The notes: generated by a model not told the origin, from the letters alone. DNA of 64,000 bases from JAWSVE01 sp033852115 (GCA_033852115.1 JAWSVE010000001.1:186001-250000), one strand, 5' to 3'. Positions 7,712 to 16,832 are shown, counted from the stretch's first letter. Numbers and translations are program-made.

Positions 7712-9400
7712 CTACAAATAGGCCTCACAGACATAACGACGCATCATGCGATGACTATTAAAATAGGTACCGTTTTTCTGGATGCAGGTTTTCATCATTT
7801 GGATCCAGTCAAGCTTACAGTCGTAATACATTGGCAATACTTGCTGCTCTAGCTTTTGATAGAGGCTCAATGCATCATTGCCATTTTCTGACGGGGAAAC
7901 ACCACCGATGGCCCACCCGGTTTTTCCTTCAACACAGCCTTCTATCCACCACCCATCGAGCACGCTCAAATTGGCTATACCGTTAATCGACGCTTTCATC
8001 CCGCTCGTGCCAGATGCTTCATATGGTCGCAGTGGAGTGTTCAACCAAATATCGCAACCGCCGATCAATTGCCTGGCTTGAGCGATATCGTAATTTTCGA
8101 GAAATACAACAGGGAGCACGTTTTTCACGGTCTTTGCAACAATATGTAATTGTTGAATCAAATGCTTTCCTTCATGATCCTGTGGGTGGGCTTTCCCTCC
8201 CAGAACAATCTGAAAAGGATATCGCTCAGCAATCTGAACCAGTCGATCAATATCGGAAAATAGTAAGTCCGCACGTTTGTAGGATGTCATTCGGCGAGCA
8301 AACCCTAAGATCGGCAATTCCAATTGAAGTGCTGTTTTTTGTTGCTCTTGGATATGCGATATTAGGGATTGTTTCGCTAACTGATGCGCCTGCCAAAGCG
8401 CGTCATTTGGGATACCGTCAACGTTGCGTAACAGCTCAGGCTCGTGGCACCAACCCGGTAAATAGGTATCCAATACTTCCGCCAATGATGGGCTCACCCA
8501 GCGATGTGGGTGCACGCCGTTGGTAATTGCATGGATACGATAGCCTGGAAACATATCGCGTGACACGTCCGCATGTTTTTTGGCGACGCCATTGATATAT
8601 TGACTTCCATTCAAAGCCAACTGCGTCATGTTTAAGCACTCGTCTCCAGCCAGCTTTTTTACGGTATTGAGGTCAACTTCTTCTCCTAATACCGCCTCAA
8701 CCATCGCGTAGTCAAACCTATCGTGCCCAGCATCAACCGGTGTATGCGTGGTAAAACAGCACAATTTTTTTACACGTGGAATATCGGACGAATATTCACT
8801 ATTCCGCATATTCTCCGATGAAAATCGATACTGTTTCAGTAATTCTGAGATCAGTAACGCGGAATGGCCTTCGTTCATATGGTAGCGAAAGATTGTAAAA
8901 CCCAGCGCGCGGAGCATTCGTTCACCACCCATGCCGAGCAGCGCTTCCTGCTTCAAACGGTAGTGCGCATCGCCCCCATACAAGCGATGTGTCAAGGCCT
9001 GATTATCAGACGAATTCCCCTCGACAAACGTATCCAATAAAATGATCGGGATACAACCATTCATATGCCCTTTCAATTCATAGAGCCACGCACCGATCCA
9101 TACGGTTTCCCCCTGTAATTGAATAGAGGTTTTCGCGGGCAAGCGCGTGGCATACTGGGAGGGATCCCACGTTTCCGGTGACTCCGATTGACTGCCGTCG
9201 CGATCAAGATGTTGGCGAAAATAGCCCTCACGGCTGACCAGCGTGACGCCCACCATCGGTAAATCCAAATCCGCGGCCGACAGCATCGAATCACCTGCGA
9301 GCACACCCAAGCCCCCCGAGTAGGTAGGCAAGTCTTCGTGAAAGGCGATCTCCATTGAGAGATAGGCAACACGTGGCGTATGAGCAAAATAATCTAACAT
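7712..9400 (-). CDS. glgP: Alpha-glucan (glycogen) phosphorylase, short type
   Basis: 562 aa enzyme of the PLP-dependent glucan phosphorylase family (GT35, the shorter alpha-glucan phosphorylase branch that lacks the long N-terminal part). It releases glucose 1-phosphate from alpha-1,4-glucans with phosphate. Visible marks: 'YLSMEIAF...SGGLGVLAGD' at the N-terminus, 'RYHMNEGHSA', 'TNGVHPHRW', 'RMTSYKRADL' and the PLP lysine in 'EASGTSGMKASING' (about Lys469). An orphan carbon-storage enzyme inside a metal-resistance island is unusual; such genes occur in some heavy-metal islands but the reason is unknown. It is preceded by a small HMA-like gene on the same strand. Confidence 0.9.
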   Translation of the reverse strand: MLDYFAHTPRVAYLSMEIAFHEDLPTYSGGLGVLAGDSMLSAADLDLPMVGVTLVSREGYFRQHLDRDGSQSESPETWDPSQYATRLPAKTSIQLQGETVWIGAWLYELKGHMNGCIPIILLDTFVEGNSSDNQALTHRLYGGDAHYRLKQEALLGMGGERMLRALGFTIFRYHMNEGHSALLISELLKQYRFSSENMRNSEYSSDIPRVKKLCCFTTHTPVDAGHDRFDYAMVEAVLGEEVDLNTVKKLAGDECLNMTQLALNGSQYINGVAKKHADVSRDMFPGYRIHAITNGVHPHRWVSPSLAEVLDTYLPGWCHEPELLRNVDGIPNDALWQAHQLAKQSLISHIQEQQKTALQLELPILGFARRMTSYKRADLLFSDIDRLVQIAERYPFQIVLGGKAHPQDHEGKHLIQQLHIVAKTVKNVLPVVFLENYDIAQARQLIGGCDIWLNTPLRPYEASGTSGMKASINGIANLSVLDGWWIEGCVEGKTGWAIGGVSPSENGNDALSLYQKLEQQVLPMYYDCKLDWIQMMKTCIQKNGTYFNSHRMMRRYVCEAYL

Positions 9401-9424
9401 GTCTTCCCCTCCCGCATCGACGCT

Positions 9425-9796
9425 CTATTTTTTTCGCTTCGGTGCTTGGTTCACGTTGCCATGACAGCTCCATGGTTCAGTTTTGGCATTCTCTTTGATG
9501 TTGTCATCCACAAAGCGGTAATAGCCTTCTTTAAAGTGCGTCCACCAATCATGACTAATCTGGACCTGATATTTCTCGAGAACTTCCTCGACACAATCAA
9601 TGCAAATACGTGTCGCATCATAGGCAACGTTAAGCACATGTGATTTTTCATCAAAGGACACGGAGTCAAGGCCGTATATTTCATCAATTTCAGCCACGGC
9701 TTTCGCAACGCTGTCGTTCTCGGCCGTTTCTAATTTCAGATGACGCACGACGAGATTAACCTCGGACACACCGAGTCGATGCTCGTTATTACTCAT
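9425..9796 (-). CDS. Small HMA-fold-like protein of unknown function
   Basis: 123 aa, no signal peptide. The first about 75 residues show a beta-alpha-beta pattern ('VNLVVRHLKLE...VAKAVAEIDEIYGLDSVSFDEKSHVLNVAYDATRICIDCVEEVLEKY') like heavy-metal-associated domains, but the usual CxxC loop after the first strand is missing; a CxxC-like ICIDC sits in helix 2 instead. The C-terminal tail is polar with one Cys (WSCHG). It lies directly upstream of the glucan phosphorylase, 24 bases away, and belongs to the same likely transcript. A metal-handling role is plausible but not shown. Confidence 0.65.
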   Translation of the reverse strand: MSNNEHRLGVSEVNLVVRHLKLETAENDSVAKAVAEIDEIYGLDSVSFDEKSHVLNVAYDATRICIDCVEEVLEKYQVQISHDWWTHFKEGYYRFVDDNIKENAKTEPWSCHGNVNQAPKRKK

Positions 9797-9878
9797 AATA
9801 GAACTCCTCGTTTATTCATTTATTCTCAGCCTGACAGTTATAGTCTTGCTGCACATGAGATAAAATTAACTACTCAGG

Positions 9879-10217
9879 TCAGCTTCCCTTATGTTCGTGA
9901 CCCATGGGAGATTCGCCCATCATTTTTTCCATCATGCTCATACACGCTTGCATGTCAGCCATTTGTTCTTGCATCAGTACTTCGCGTTTTTTTACGTCTT
10001 TTTCTGACTGTATTTTTTTCATTGTTAACTTCATTTTCTTCATGCGCTGTTGCATCGCCATTTTTTGTTCGTGACTCATCTTATCCATCATTCCGCATTG
10101 CATAGCATGCGCTTGATTGTTCCCGTCAATTGAATTGCCTCCATGCAAATGACCACCTTGTGCGTAGGTAAAAGCGCTAACCAAAAATGCTAACGCAAAC
10201 GTTGTAATAAATTTCAT
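9879..10217 (-). CDS. Met/His-rich periplasmic protein
   Basis: 112 aa, Sec signal peptide (cleavage likely after the AYA at about 17-19). The mature protein is rich in Met, His, Lys and Gln, with a long helix (MSHEQKMAMQQRMKKMKLTM...) and His patches at both ends (HLHGG, GHEHKG). This fits copper/silver-binding or sponge-like periplasmic proteins (of the CopK/SilE/CopG-neighbour kind), but no family is certain. It follows the methyltransferase-like gene by 9 bases on the same strand and lies in the copper block. Confidence 0.7.
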   Translation of the reverse strand: MKFITTFALAFLVSAFTYAQGGHLHGGNSIDGNNQAHAMQCGMMDKMSHEQKMAMQQRMKKMKLTMKKIQSEKDVKKREVLMQEQMADMQACMSMMEKMMGESPMGHEHKGS

Positions 10218-10226
10218 GTTATCTCC

Positions 10227-10877
10227 TCAAGCTGTTTTAATTTTTTCGCTGTTAAATTTTGGTAGCCATGCTGGTGTGACTTCCATATACGCGCGATACT
10301 CATCACCAAATTCATTGAGCGCAATGGCTTCTTCACGCTTTGCTAAACGCACATAGACCACTACCAATATTGGGAACATCACAACGGTTGGAATCGTCGG
10401 CCACTGCAATAGAAATCCGAACATAATCATGATAAATGCGATGTATTGCGGGTGACGGCAGCGCGCGTACCAGCCGGTAGATGCCAGTGACCGCGTCTGT
10501 TGGGCTTTGTGTAAGACCGACCACGCCGAGGAAAGTAAAATGAATCCCAGGAAAATAAGCACATTGCTGGCAATATGCAGTGGATCAAAATGCGCATTCC
10601 CCTCAAATCCAAATAGCGTATGGAGCAAATGGCCATTCTCGTGCGCAAGAAAATCCACGCCAGGATAATTTTCTGCCAGCCAACCGGATAAAAAATAAAT
10701 GGTCAGTGGGAACCCATACATTTCTGTGAATAACGCTACGATAAATGCAGAGAATGCGGTAAGGCTCCGCCAGTCCGTTTTCGTTTTTGGTTTTACAAAA
10801 CTAAACGCGAAAAAAATAAAAATGGCCGAGTTTAAAATGACTAAAACCCATAGGCCGTAAGAAGAGTCGCCGTGCAT
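10227..10877 (-). CDS. Isoprenylcysteine carboxyl methyltransferase/NnrU-like membrane protein
   Basis: 216 aa from the ATG at 10,877, which has a strong ribosome-binding site AGGAGG just upstream. The open frame extends 16 codons further, but these overlap the preceding gene. It has five to six hydrophobic segments and the 'GWYARCRHPQYIAFIMIMFG' motif plus 'REEAIALNEFGDEYRAYME', typical of membrane methyltransferases of the ICMT/phospholipid N-methyltransferase type. It is part of a tight minus-strand cluster of membrane proteins downstream of the copper ATPase. The substrate is unknown. Confidence 0.8.
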   Translation of the reverse strand: MHGDSSYGLWVLVILNSAIFIFFAFSFVKPKTKTDWRSLTAFSAFIVALFTEMYGFPLTIYFLSGWLAENYPGVDFLAHENGHLLHTLFGFEGNAHFDPLHIASNVLIFLGFILLSSAWSVLHKAQQTRSLASTGWYARCRHPQYIAFIMIMFGFLLQWPTIPTVVMFPILVVVYVRLAKREEAIALNEFGDEYRAYMEVTPAWLPKFNSEKIKTA

Positions 10878-10887
10878 AATCCACCTC

Positions 10888-11181
10888 CTAATGTGAGTGG
10901 TGTTGGTTGGAATTTTTTTGCCCATCTTTCAGGCCACGCTTGTATGCTTCCGATTCATTTTCCGAACTTCCGTTATGATCATCGTGTCCACCATGGTTAT
11001 GGCCGTGGCCACCGTGCATAAATATATGCATCAGCGGGCACAATAAAATAATGAGAAACGGTAACCACTGAAAAAAGTGCTGGCGATGCTCCATTAGTAC
11101 AAAATAAGACACTGAGGCAATAAGCCCCATCGCAGCGAAGCCCTTAGGGCTCATCCAGAAAGATTGTTTTTGATCACTCAT
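10888..11181 (-). CDS. DUF2933-type small membrane protein with His tail
   Basis: 97 aa from ATG 11,181, chosen because GGAGGG lies 8 bases upstream. Two hydrophobic segments are followed by a His-rich end (HGGHGHNHGGHDDH ... HHSH) likely to bind metal. The layout matches DUF2933 proteins, which are usual companions of copper/silver genes. It overlaps the preceding gene by 8 bases (ATGAGTGA), so the two are translationally coupled. Confidence 0.75.
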   Translation of the reverse strand: MSDQKQSFWMSPKGFAAMGLIASVSYFVLMEHRQHFFQWLPFLIILLCPLMHIFMHGGHGHNHGGHDDHNGSSENESEAYKRGLKDGQKNSNQHHSH

Positions 11182-11446
11182 AAGTTGACCCTCCAAGCAA
11201 ACGTTGATAAACAGTCACGATGCTCCACACCGTCACCCATGAAAAAAGTGTCCAGGCCAACAGGCCTACAACAAACGTGTCCAGCCCCATATCCCAAGCC
11301 CACTGAGAAAGGTTGAGATGCACCATGGCGCCCGATATCGTGCGCAACGCGTCCGGTGCAACGACAATAGCAACGGAACACAACACCCACACCGCGGCCA
11401 CATAAACTGCCGTGGCGGTTGCCAGTTTTACGGAGTTAATTCGCAT
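11174..11446 (-). CDS. Two-TM membrane protein (DUF5676-like)
   Basis: 90 aa from ATG 11,446 with a G-rich ribosome-binding site (GGGGGG) just upstream; a longer frame to 11,566 would overlap the cupredoxin gene. Two long hydrophobic segments, with short polar ends. Small proteins of this kind (DUF5676 style) recur next to DUF2933 and copper ATPase genes. No catalytic or metal-binding residues stand out. Confidence 0.7.
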   Translation of the reverse strand: MRINSVKLATATAVYVAAVWVLCSVAIVVAPDALRTISGAMVHLNLSQWAWDMGLDTFVVGLLAWTLFSWVTVWSIVTVYQRLLGGSTYE

Positions 11447-11511
11447 GATTGCCCCCCTAAAAAAGTGGTTTTCATTGAAACTATCGAAAATCGCGACGAC
11501 TTTGCATAGAC

Positions 11512-11877
11512 TCATGATGGGTCTCCTTCCACCTTGATCGTTCCTTTGTACATTTGCATTTGACAATGAAAGGCGTATTCACCTGCATTTAATGGCGGGA
11601 TGTGTATTTTTGTTGGCTTGTTGAGCGGTAAGGTTTCGCTGATTTCTAACTCTGGAATCAAGAGTGTTTCAGCACAAGGTGAAGCATCTTTGCGTAAAAA
11701 CGTTATGCCGTGAGCATCGTTACCATCCATCAAAATATGGGACGGTTTATACACGCCGTTTTCGACAACGACCACCAAGTCATCATTACCCACCTGCTCT
11801 GCTTTGGGTTTGTACAACCAAAACCACCAAATAATAAGCGCAATTAAAATCACGCCGGCTATATTGATTATTAACAT
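11512..11877 (-). CDS. Membrane-anchored cupredoxin-domain protein
   Basis: 121 aa. One N-terminal membrane segment (about 3-22) followed by a cupredoxin-like domain facing the periplasm. Candidate copper ligands are His58 or nearby, Cys in 'SPCAETLLIP', and 'FHCQMQMYKG' near the C-terminus (Cys-x-Met-x-Met), where a blue-copper site normally has its Cys/His/Met loop. Such proteins commonly follow copper P-type ATPase genes and may hand copper to periplasmic partners. It is 27 bases downstream of copA's stop codon side neighbour order reversed: copA lies just upstream at 11,905-14,226 would end before it on the other side, so here the cupredoxin is the next downstream gene. Confidence 0.78.
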   Translation of the reverse strand: MLIINIAGVILIALIIWWFWLYKPKAEQVGNDDLVVVVENGVYKPSHILMDGNDAHGITFLRKDASPCAETLLIPELEISETLPLNKPTKIHIPPLNAGEYAFHCQMQMYKGTIKVEGDPS

Positions 11878-11904
11878 CTGAACGCTCCTCAGTGTTGCTG
11901 TGTA

Positions 11905-14226
11905 TTAGTGTTCTTTGGCTTTAAATAAACGCAATCGATTGGCGTTGCTCACGACCGTGAGTGACGAGAACGCCATGGCCGCACCGGCAATAACCGGGTT
12001 CATCAATATGCCAAGCACGGGATAGAGAATGCCGGCCGCTACCGGTACACCGGCGACGTTGTAGACAAAGGCGCCAAATAAGTTTTGTTTGATGTTTCTC
12101 AGTGTGGCTTTACTCACGGCAATGGCATCGGCCAGCCCATGGAGTGACCCACGCATCAGCGTGATATCGGCACTTTCAATGGCCACATCAGTGCCAGTGC
12201 CAATGGCAAAACCCACATTGGCTAAGGCCAGTGCAGGCGCATCATTGATACCGTCCCCCGTCATGCCCACGACTTCCCCGGCCATTTGAAGCTCTTGTAC
12301 TTTCTTAGCTTTATCCTCCGGCAACACCTCGGCTATAAACTCCGATATACCCACGTTTGCCGCCACGGCTTTGGCGGTATCGCGGTTATCCCCCGTGAGC
12401 ATGACGACACGAATACCGTTTTTCTGTAGTCGCTGAATTGCCGAGATGGAGTCTTCTTTGATGGGATCGGCGACCGCGATAATGCCGGCCAACTTGCCAT
12501 CAATTGCGAAGTACATGGGCGTTTTTGCGTCAGCCGCCAACGACTGTGCCTTTTGAACAAAATCGTCTCCTTCCACATTCAAAGTGACGTCTCGTTCATG
12601 CATTAGCTTTTCATTACCAAATAACACACGACGACCGTCTACTTCAGCCTCGACACCTCTTGCGGTAATCGCGTTAAAGGACGTCGCTTTACTCAGCTCG
12701 ATCGCTTTTTCTTGTGCGGTTTCCATAATGGCCAGCGCCAATGGGTGCTCTGAACCCGCTTCCACACTGGCGGCTAACTGCAATACTTCGTGCTCAGTTC
12801 GCCCCTTCACGACGACGACATCGGTTACCTTGGGTGAACCCAAGGTAATCGTGCCGGTTTTATCGAGAATCATGGCGGTAATTTTGGAGGCGGTTTGCAA
12901 GGCTTCACCATTGCGAATCAAGACACCAGCCTCCGCGGCTTTTCCTACACCGACCATCACCGACATGGGCGTCGCTAATCCCAAAGCGCATGGGCAAGCG
13001 ATAATGAGTACGGTGGTCGCAGACACGATGGCAAAGGCGATGGCTGGCGTTGGGCCAAAATTGAGCCAGGCTAAGGCACTGATGACAGCGGTAATCATGA
13101 CGACCGGCACGAAAAACGCTGAAATAACATCGGCCAATCGACCAATCGGTGGCTTGGAGTTTTGGGCGCGCTTGACCATATTGATGATCTGCGCCAACGC
13201 GGTGTCTTTTCCTACCCGCGTTGCCCTAAATACAATACTGCCGGTTTTATTGAGTGTGCCGGCGACCACTTCGTCACCCTTGGCTTTTTCCACAGGCATG
13301 GGCTCACCCGTCAACATGGACTCATCAATGGCGGTGTGCCCATCCGTCACCTCACCGTCGACGGGGATCTTTTCGCCGGGGCGGACGCGAACAAGGTCAT
13401 CCAGCAGTACGTGCTCAATGGGTAAATCCATTTCTTGATCGTCACGAATGACGCGTGCCGTTTTCGCCTGTAAGCCGATCAAACGCTTAATGGCTTCACT
13501 GGTACGACCTCTCGCCTTTATCTCCAGCGCCAGACCTAAATCTATCAAGCCGATAATGATGGCGGTGGCTTCAAAATAGACGTGCCGGGCTTGAGCAGGC
13601 ACCGCTTCCGGAAAAAACACCACCACCATGGAATACAGCCACGCCGTGCCAGTACCCAACGCAATCAATGTATCCATGTTCGCGGAGTGATTGAGAAATG
13701 ACTTCCAAGCACCGACGAAGAAGTGACGTCCGCTGGCGAGTAGGACGCCTAGCGTTAGAATACCGATGATCAGCCACACGATGCGCTCAGTCGTGGTATT
13801 GACACTCATCTCCCCGGTGATCAGCGCATAGGCCATCAACGGCGCACCCAGAGCCAAGGCAATCCAGGTCTCTCGCATCAACTTTTTGTAGTAGGTAAGA
13901 TCGGCTTGTTCTTTTTCGTCTAGTTCATCACTATCTGACTCGGCGGAACTGACCTTGGCGTTGTACCCCGCGCGCTCTACTGCCTGAATCAATGCCTCAT
14001 TGGGTGCCGTACCTGAAACACTGACGGTGCGTTGCGCAAAGTTCATTTCAGCCTGCTGCACCCCGGATACCGCTTTGAGCGCACCTTCGATTTTGCCTAC
14101 ACAGCTGGCGCATCCAGCACCGTCGATAATGAGTTCAGTAACCGCCGAGGTCACGGGTTGTACCGCACGCGGTTTTTCGGGGTGTTCGGAATGACAATGA
14201 TTGTCAGTAACGGTGGATTCACTCAT
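11905..14226 (-). CDS. copA: Copper-translocating P1B-type ATPase
   Basis: 773 aa from ATG 14,226, which has GGAGGCGA upstream and overlaps the stop of the MerR gene (ATGAGTGA); an ATG 13 codons earlier is possible. Order: His-containing N-terminus, one HMA domain with GCASC (about 38-42), then eight membrane segments with CPC in 'IACPCALGLATP', the phosphorylation motif DKTGT, the SEHPLA motif and TGDGINDAPA. C-terminal TM residues YN and M-x2-SS fit the Cu(I) group. It exports Cu(I)/Ag(I) from the cytosol. The MerR-type regulator is coupled upstream and a cupredoxin gene lies 27 bases downstream. Confidence 0.95.
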   Translation of the reverse strand: MSESTVTDNHCHSEHPEKPRAVQPVTSAVTELIIDGAGCASCVGKIEGALKAVSGVQQAEMNFAQRTVSVSGTAPNEALIQAVERAGYNAKVSSAESDSDELDEKEQADLTYYKKLMRETWIALALGAPLMAYALITGEMSVNTTTERIVWLIIGILTLGVLLASGRHFFVGAWKSFLNHSANMDTLIALGTGTAWLYSMVVVFFPEAVPAQARHVYFEATAIIIGLIDLGLALEIKARGRTSEAIKRLIGLQAKTARVIRDDQEMDLPIEHVLLDDLVRVRPGEKIPVDGEVTDGHTAIDESMLTGEPMPVEKAKGDEVVAGTLNKTGSIVFRATRVGKDTALAQIINMVKRAQNSKPPIGRLADVISAFFVPVVMITAVISALAWLNFGPTPAIAFAIVSATTVLIIACPCALGLATPMSVMVGVGKAAEAGVLIRNGEALQTASKITAMILDKTGTITLGSPKVTDVVVVKGRTEHEVLQLAASVEAGSEHPLALAIMETAQEKAIELSKATSFNAITARGVEAEVDGRRVLFGNEKLMHERDVTLNVEGDDFVQKAQSLAADAKTPMYFAIDGKLAGIIAVADPIKEDSISAIQRLQKNGIRVVMLTGDNRDTAKAVAANVGISEFIAEVLPEDKAKKVQELQMAGEVVGMTGDGINDAPALALANVGFAIGTGTDVAIESADITLMRGSLHGLADAIAVSKATLRNIKQNLFGAFVYNVAGVPVAAGILYPVLGILMNPVIAGAAMAFSSLTVVSNANRLRLFKAKEH

Positions 14227-14650
14227 TGCGTTCGCCTCCTGTGGTGTTTTTGGTAAAGTTTTCAATCAAATGGCAAATCATATGTCCGGTGGGTTCTTCA
14301 TCCGGCAAACCACTCCACTCGCGCACAGCGGTGCGCATACGATTACGGAGTTCTTCGGTGGCTTTAAATTGCGCTTCAGTTTCCATCAGGCGTTGCTCAA
14401 TCAGCATTCGCACTACTGGACAAGGCGCATTTTGCTTATCCGCCACCGCCAATATTTCACCGATATCATTGACCGTAAAACCGAGTGCCCTCGCGCTCAA
14501 AATAAAACGCATACGAGCCTGATCTTTAGGGCCGTACTCTTTGTAGCCGTTCGCTGGGCTCTTGGTCGGCGACAAATAGCCCTTGCGGGTATAGAACCGC
14601 ACCGTTTCAGCGCTGACCTTAAGCATCTTGGCTAAATCTTTGACTCGCAT
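14219..14650 (-). CDS. MerR-family regulator of the copper ATPase
   Basis: 143 aa from ATG 14,650 (MRVKDLAKML); seven further in-frame codons upstream are possible but add an atypical start. N-terminal MerR helix-turn-helix (AETVRFYTRKGYL), then the dimerisation helix. Cys residues occur in 'NAPCPVV' and 'HMICHL'; this is not the exact CueR Cys112/Cys120 pattern, so the sensed metal is not certain. It overlaps copA by 8 bases on the same strand, which makes copper/silver the best guess. A palindrome upstream (14,682-14,710) is the likely operator. Confidence 0.82.
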   Translation of the reverse strand: MRVKDLAKMLKVSAETVRFYTRKGYLSPTKSPANGYKEYGPKDQARMRFILSARALGFTVNDIGEILAVADKQNAPCPVVRMLIEQRLMETEAQFKATEELRNRMRTAVREWSGLPDEEPTGHMICHLIENFTKNTTGGERNE

Positions 14651-14681
14651 GGCGTTACCTGTCCAATCCAAATATTTCAGC

Positions 14682-14710
14682 TTAGACCCAAGTGTTAAAC
14701 CTAGGTCTAA
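14682..14710 (-). promoter_or_regulatory. Probable operator of the copA-linked MerR regulator
   Basis: TTAGACC (14,682-14,688) and GGTCTAA (14,704-14,710) form a perfect 7-base inverted repeat with a 15-base gap; the gap side also contains the palindrome ACCTAGGT (14,699-14,706). It lies 31 bases upstream of the MerR start. Clear -35/-10 boxes with a long spacer could not be set with confidence. Confidence 0.5.
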
Positions 14711-14756
14711 TCGTTAAGTTTCACGATAAACCTGTGTCCAACACACAGGTCAAGGC

Positions 14757-15110
14757 TTATTGATTATGTTTTTCACCCTCCATAGTCATTTTGTGGTGTT
14801 TATGGCTCTTTTTTTCTTTGCTTGCATCGACAAGGTCCTCTTGTTTTTCACGGTTAGCGTGTTCGCGATGGGTTTTCCCTTGCATCTGAGCACCATTGCG
14901 CATGGTGTGCTTGTTGACCGTTTGCTTGTCGCTATCACTCGGTGCTGCTTCGTTTTTCTGTTTTTCCATATACTCCTGGTGTGACGCTTCTGGCATGGTG
15001 GCTTTATGGTGCTTATGCGTTGCTTTGTCTTCTGCAAACGTCAATGATGCGTACCCTACTGCCAACGTGGTCAATGACAGAATGGCGAAATGGTTGATGT
15101 GTTTTTTCAT
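14757..15110 (-). CDS. His/Lys-rich periplasmic protein
   Basis: 117 aa with a Sec signal peptide (cleavage likely after TFA, about residue 26). The mature part is very polar, with His clusters (HKHHK twice) and Met-rich stretches, and appears disordered. It is probably a periplasmic metal-binding buffer in the copper block. No domain recognised. It lies downstream of a di-haem cytochrome and upstream (by position) of the MerR-copA pair, on the same strand as both. Confidence 0.6.
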   Translation of the reverse strand: MKKHINHFAILSLTTLAVGYASLTFAEDKATHKHHKATMPEASHQEYMEKQKNEAAPSDSDKQTVNKHTMRNGAQMQGKTHREHANREKQEDLVDASKEKKSHKHHKMTMEGEKHNQ

Positions 15111-15147
15111 GATGCTATTCCTGTATTTTTTTCGTTAATTAAGTGGA

Positions 15148-15699
15148 TTAAAATGTTGATAGATAATCAGCCAAGGCTTCAATTTCATCATCCGATAACG
15201 GCATTTTTGGCATCGGCGAGGCCGGATTATTAAATTGAGGGTTTTTTAGCTTTTGATGAAAATACGTTTTTCCTTTATCCGCTATTGTGGTGTCCAAAGC
15301 AGGCCCCACTGTCCCACCTTTCCCGTTAACACTGTGGCAACCCTGGCAACTGTATTTGTTAAACAGCGCTTCACCATTTAAAACGAGAGCTCCCTCTTTT
15401 GCGCTAGCGCTTTTGGTCTCACCCCTTTTCACGAGGGTAATAAATGCCATCACGGCATCGGTTTCTTTGCCAGTCAAGTGCGCTTTTTCACGCATGTGCG
15501 GCATAATCACCGCCCACTCTTGCAATGAAAATTCATCAAGTGAACGTGCGTTATGGCAGCGGGCACAATTGTTATTAAAAACCTCCGCGCCGTTGATCCG
15601 TGATGGTTCAGCGCTTACCCAAGGTGCGCTAAACATCAATAAAAACAGGATCGACATGAAAGTTGTTGATAAAGGAGTGCGATTTATAAGTTGTTTCAT
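15148..15699 (-). CDS. Periplasmic di-haem cytochrome c
   Basis: 183 aa with a signal peptide (cleavage near VSA at about residue 30). Two haem c motifs: CARCH in the first half and CQGCH in the second, each followed by a methionine-bearing region (MPHM; MPKMPLS) that can supply the axial ligand. Two class I cytochrome c domains in tandem. It starts 12 bases downstream of the outer-membrane barrel gene, so the two are likely co-expressed. A role in electron transfer within the island's periplasmic set is inferred; the partner is unknown. Confidence 0.85.
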   Translation of the reverse strand: MKQLINRTPLSTTFMSILFLLMFSAPWVSAEPSRINGAEVFNNNCARCHNARSLDEFSLQEWAVIMPHMREKAHLTGKETDAVMAFITLVKRGETKSASAKEGALVLNGEALFNKYSCQGCHSVNGKGGTVGPALDTTIADKGKTYFHQKLKNPQFNNPASPMPKMPLSDDEIEALADYLSTF

Positions 15700-15710
15700 A
15701 GTGGTCTCTC

Positions 15711-16832
15711 CTAGAAGCCATAGCTCAATTGAATGGCAAAACGTTGATCGTCTTCTCCCTCTTCGAGATCGGTATCGTCATAGGCAACTTTGATCACCGA
15801 GCGGGCATCCAACCAGTAATTCACCCCGACCATCCAACGACTGGCTTCTGCCAGCTTGTTGGTTTCGGCGTACTCGAGCACCAACTCCGTACCCGAAAGC
15901 GATGGCCAAAGTTTTCCCGTTTGAAAAGTGCTTTGCAGATACCAGCCATCGCGCTTGAAGGTATGAGTTTCACTCTCGCCGTCTTCTTCCTCGCGCCCAT
16001 CCGTTTGCGTTTCAATGTACTCTCCACGCAGCAGGTAATGTGAGCCAATCAGATTGATATCGACACCCTGGGCCCGGAAGTCTAATGACTCTTCTTCGTC
16101 ATAGCTGGCGCTATAGTAGGATGCGCCAAGTTCGAGGCCTGGCAGCATGGCGTAAGCGACACGACCACCAAATGCCTTGTCTTTATTGTTGTCACCACTG
16201 GTAGCCTCAAAGGCAAGTTCAGGCAACTCGGCGTGTTCACTCTCTTCTTCTTGATGTTCACCCTCAACAGGTTCTTCGGCGTGATCGTCGGCCTCCACTC
16301 CAGGACCATTGGTACTGTAGAGATCGATAAATATCTTTTGATGGCCACCCAGAACAATGGTTTGCTGAACGGCGACGCCCACATCACTCAATATCGGCAA
16401 CAAGGCTTCCATCGCTTGATTGCTGCCGTGCGATCCATAAATACCTGGGGTCCACGGCGAACGATTGATCCAGCTTGGGTGAATATTGGGCCCAAATTGA
16501 CCAAACGGGATGAGAAATTTACCCGCTGTAATCGTGGTGGTGTCGGTCAGAAAATAATGAAGATCGGCATATTCCAACTCAACTTCAGTTTCACCTTCTG
16601 CGTTAATGCTAATTTCAGTTTCAGCTTCAACGTGCATTTTGTCGTTGAGGCTGAATAGAAAAATGGGGACAAAGCGCGCGCTGTACGCACTGCTGTCTTC
16701 CGCTTCCGTTGTTTCATATTTCACATCGCCATAGCCACCAAGAGCAAACCGTTCTCGGTCAATTTCGGCTGCCATTGCGACATGGGAAAACGACGCAGCA
16801 AATGTTATTGCAGTAAAAGACTTTATAGTCAT
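15711..16832 (-). CDS. Outer-membrane beta-barrel (porin-like) protein
   Basis: 373 aa with a signal peptide (cleavage near AMA, about residue 21). The mature protein is made of alternating amphipathic strands and ends with a C-terminal aromatic (SYGF), as in Gram-negative barrels. A long acidic/His insertion (about 175-210, rich in Glu, Asp and His) may be an extracellular or periplasmic metal-binding loop. It resembles phosphate-porin-like or 'DcaP' style barrels, without firm assignment. It is the first gene of a minus-strand pair with the di-haem cytochrome. Confidence 0.75.
   Translation of the reverse strand: MTIKSFTAITFAASFSHVAMAAEIDRERFALGGYGDVKYETTEAEDSSAYSARFVPIFLFSLNDKMHVEAETEISINAEGETEVELEYADLHYFLTDTTTITAGKFLIPFGQFGPNIHPSWINRSPWTPGIYGSHGSNQAMEALLPILSDVGVAVQQTIVLGGHQKIFIDLYSTNGPGVEADDHAEEPVEGEHQEEESEHAELPELAFEATSGDNNKDKAFGGRVAYAMLPGLELGASYYSASYDEEESLDFRAQGVDINLIGSHYLLRGEYIETQTDGREEEDGESETHTFKRDGWYLQSTFQTGKLWPSLSGTELVLEYAETNKLAEASRWMVGVNYWLDARSVIKVAYDDTDLEEGEDDQRFAIQLSYGF

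Noticed and set aside
14219..14650. Canonical CueR
   Set aside because: The two-cysteine metal loop does not have CueR spacing, so I kept the general MerR-family call.
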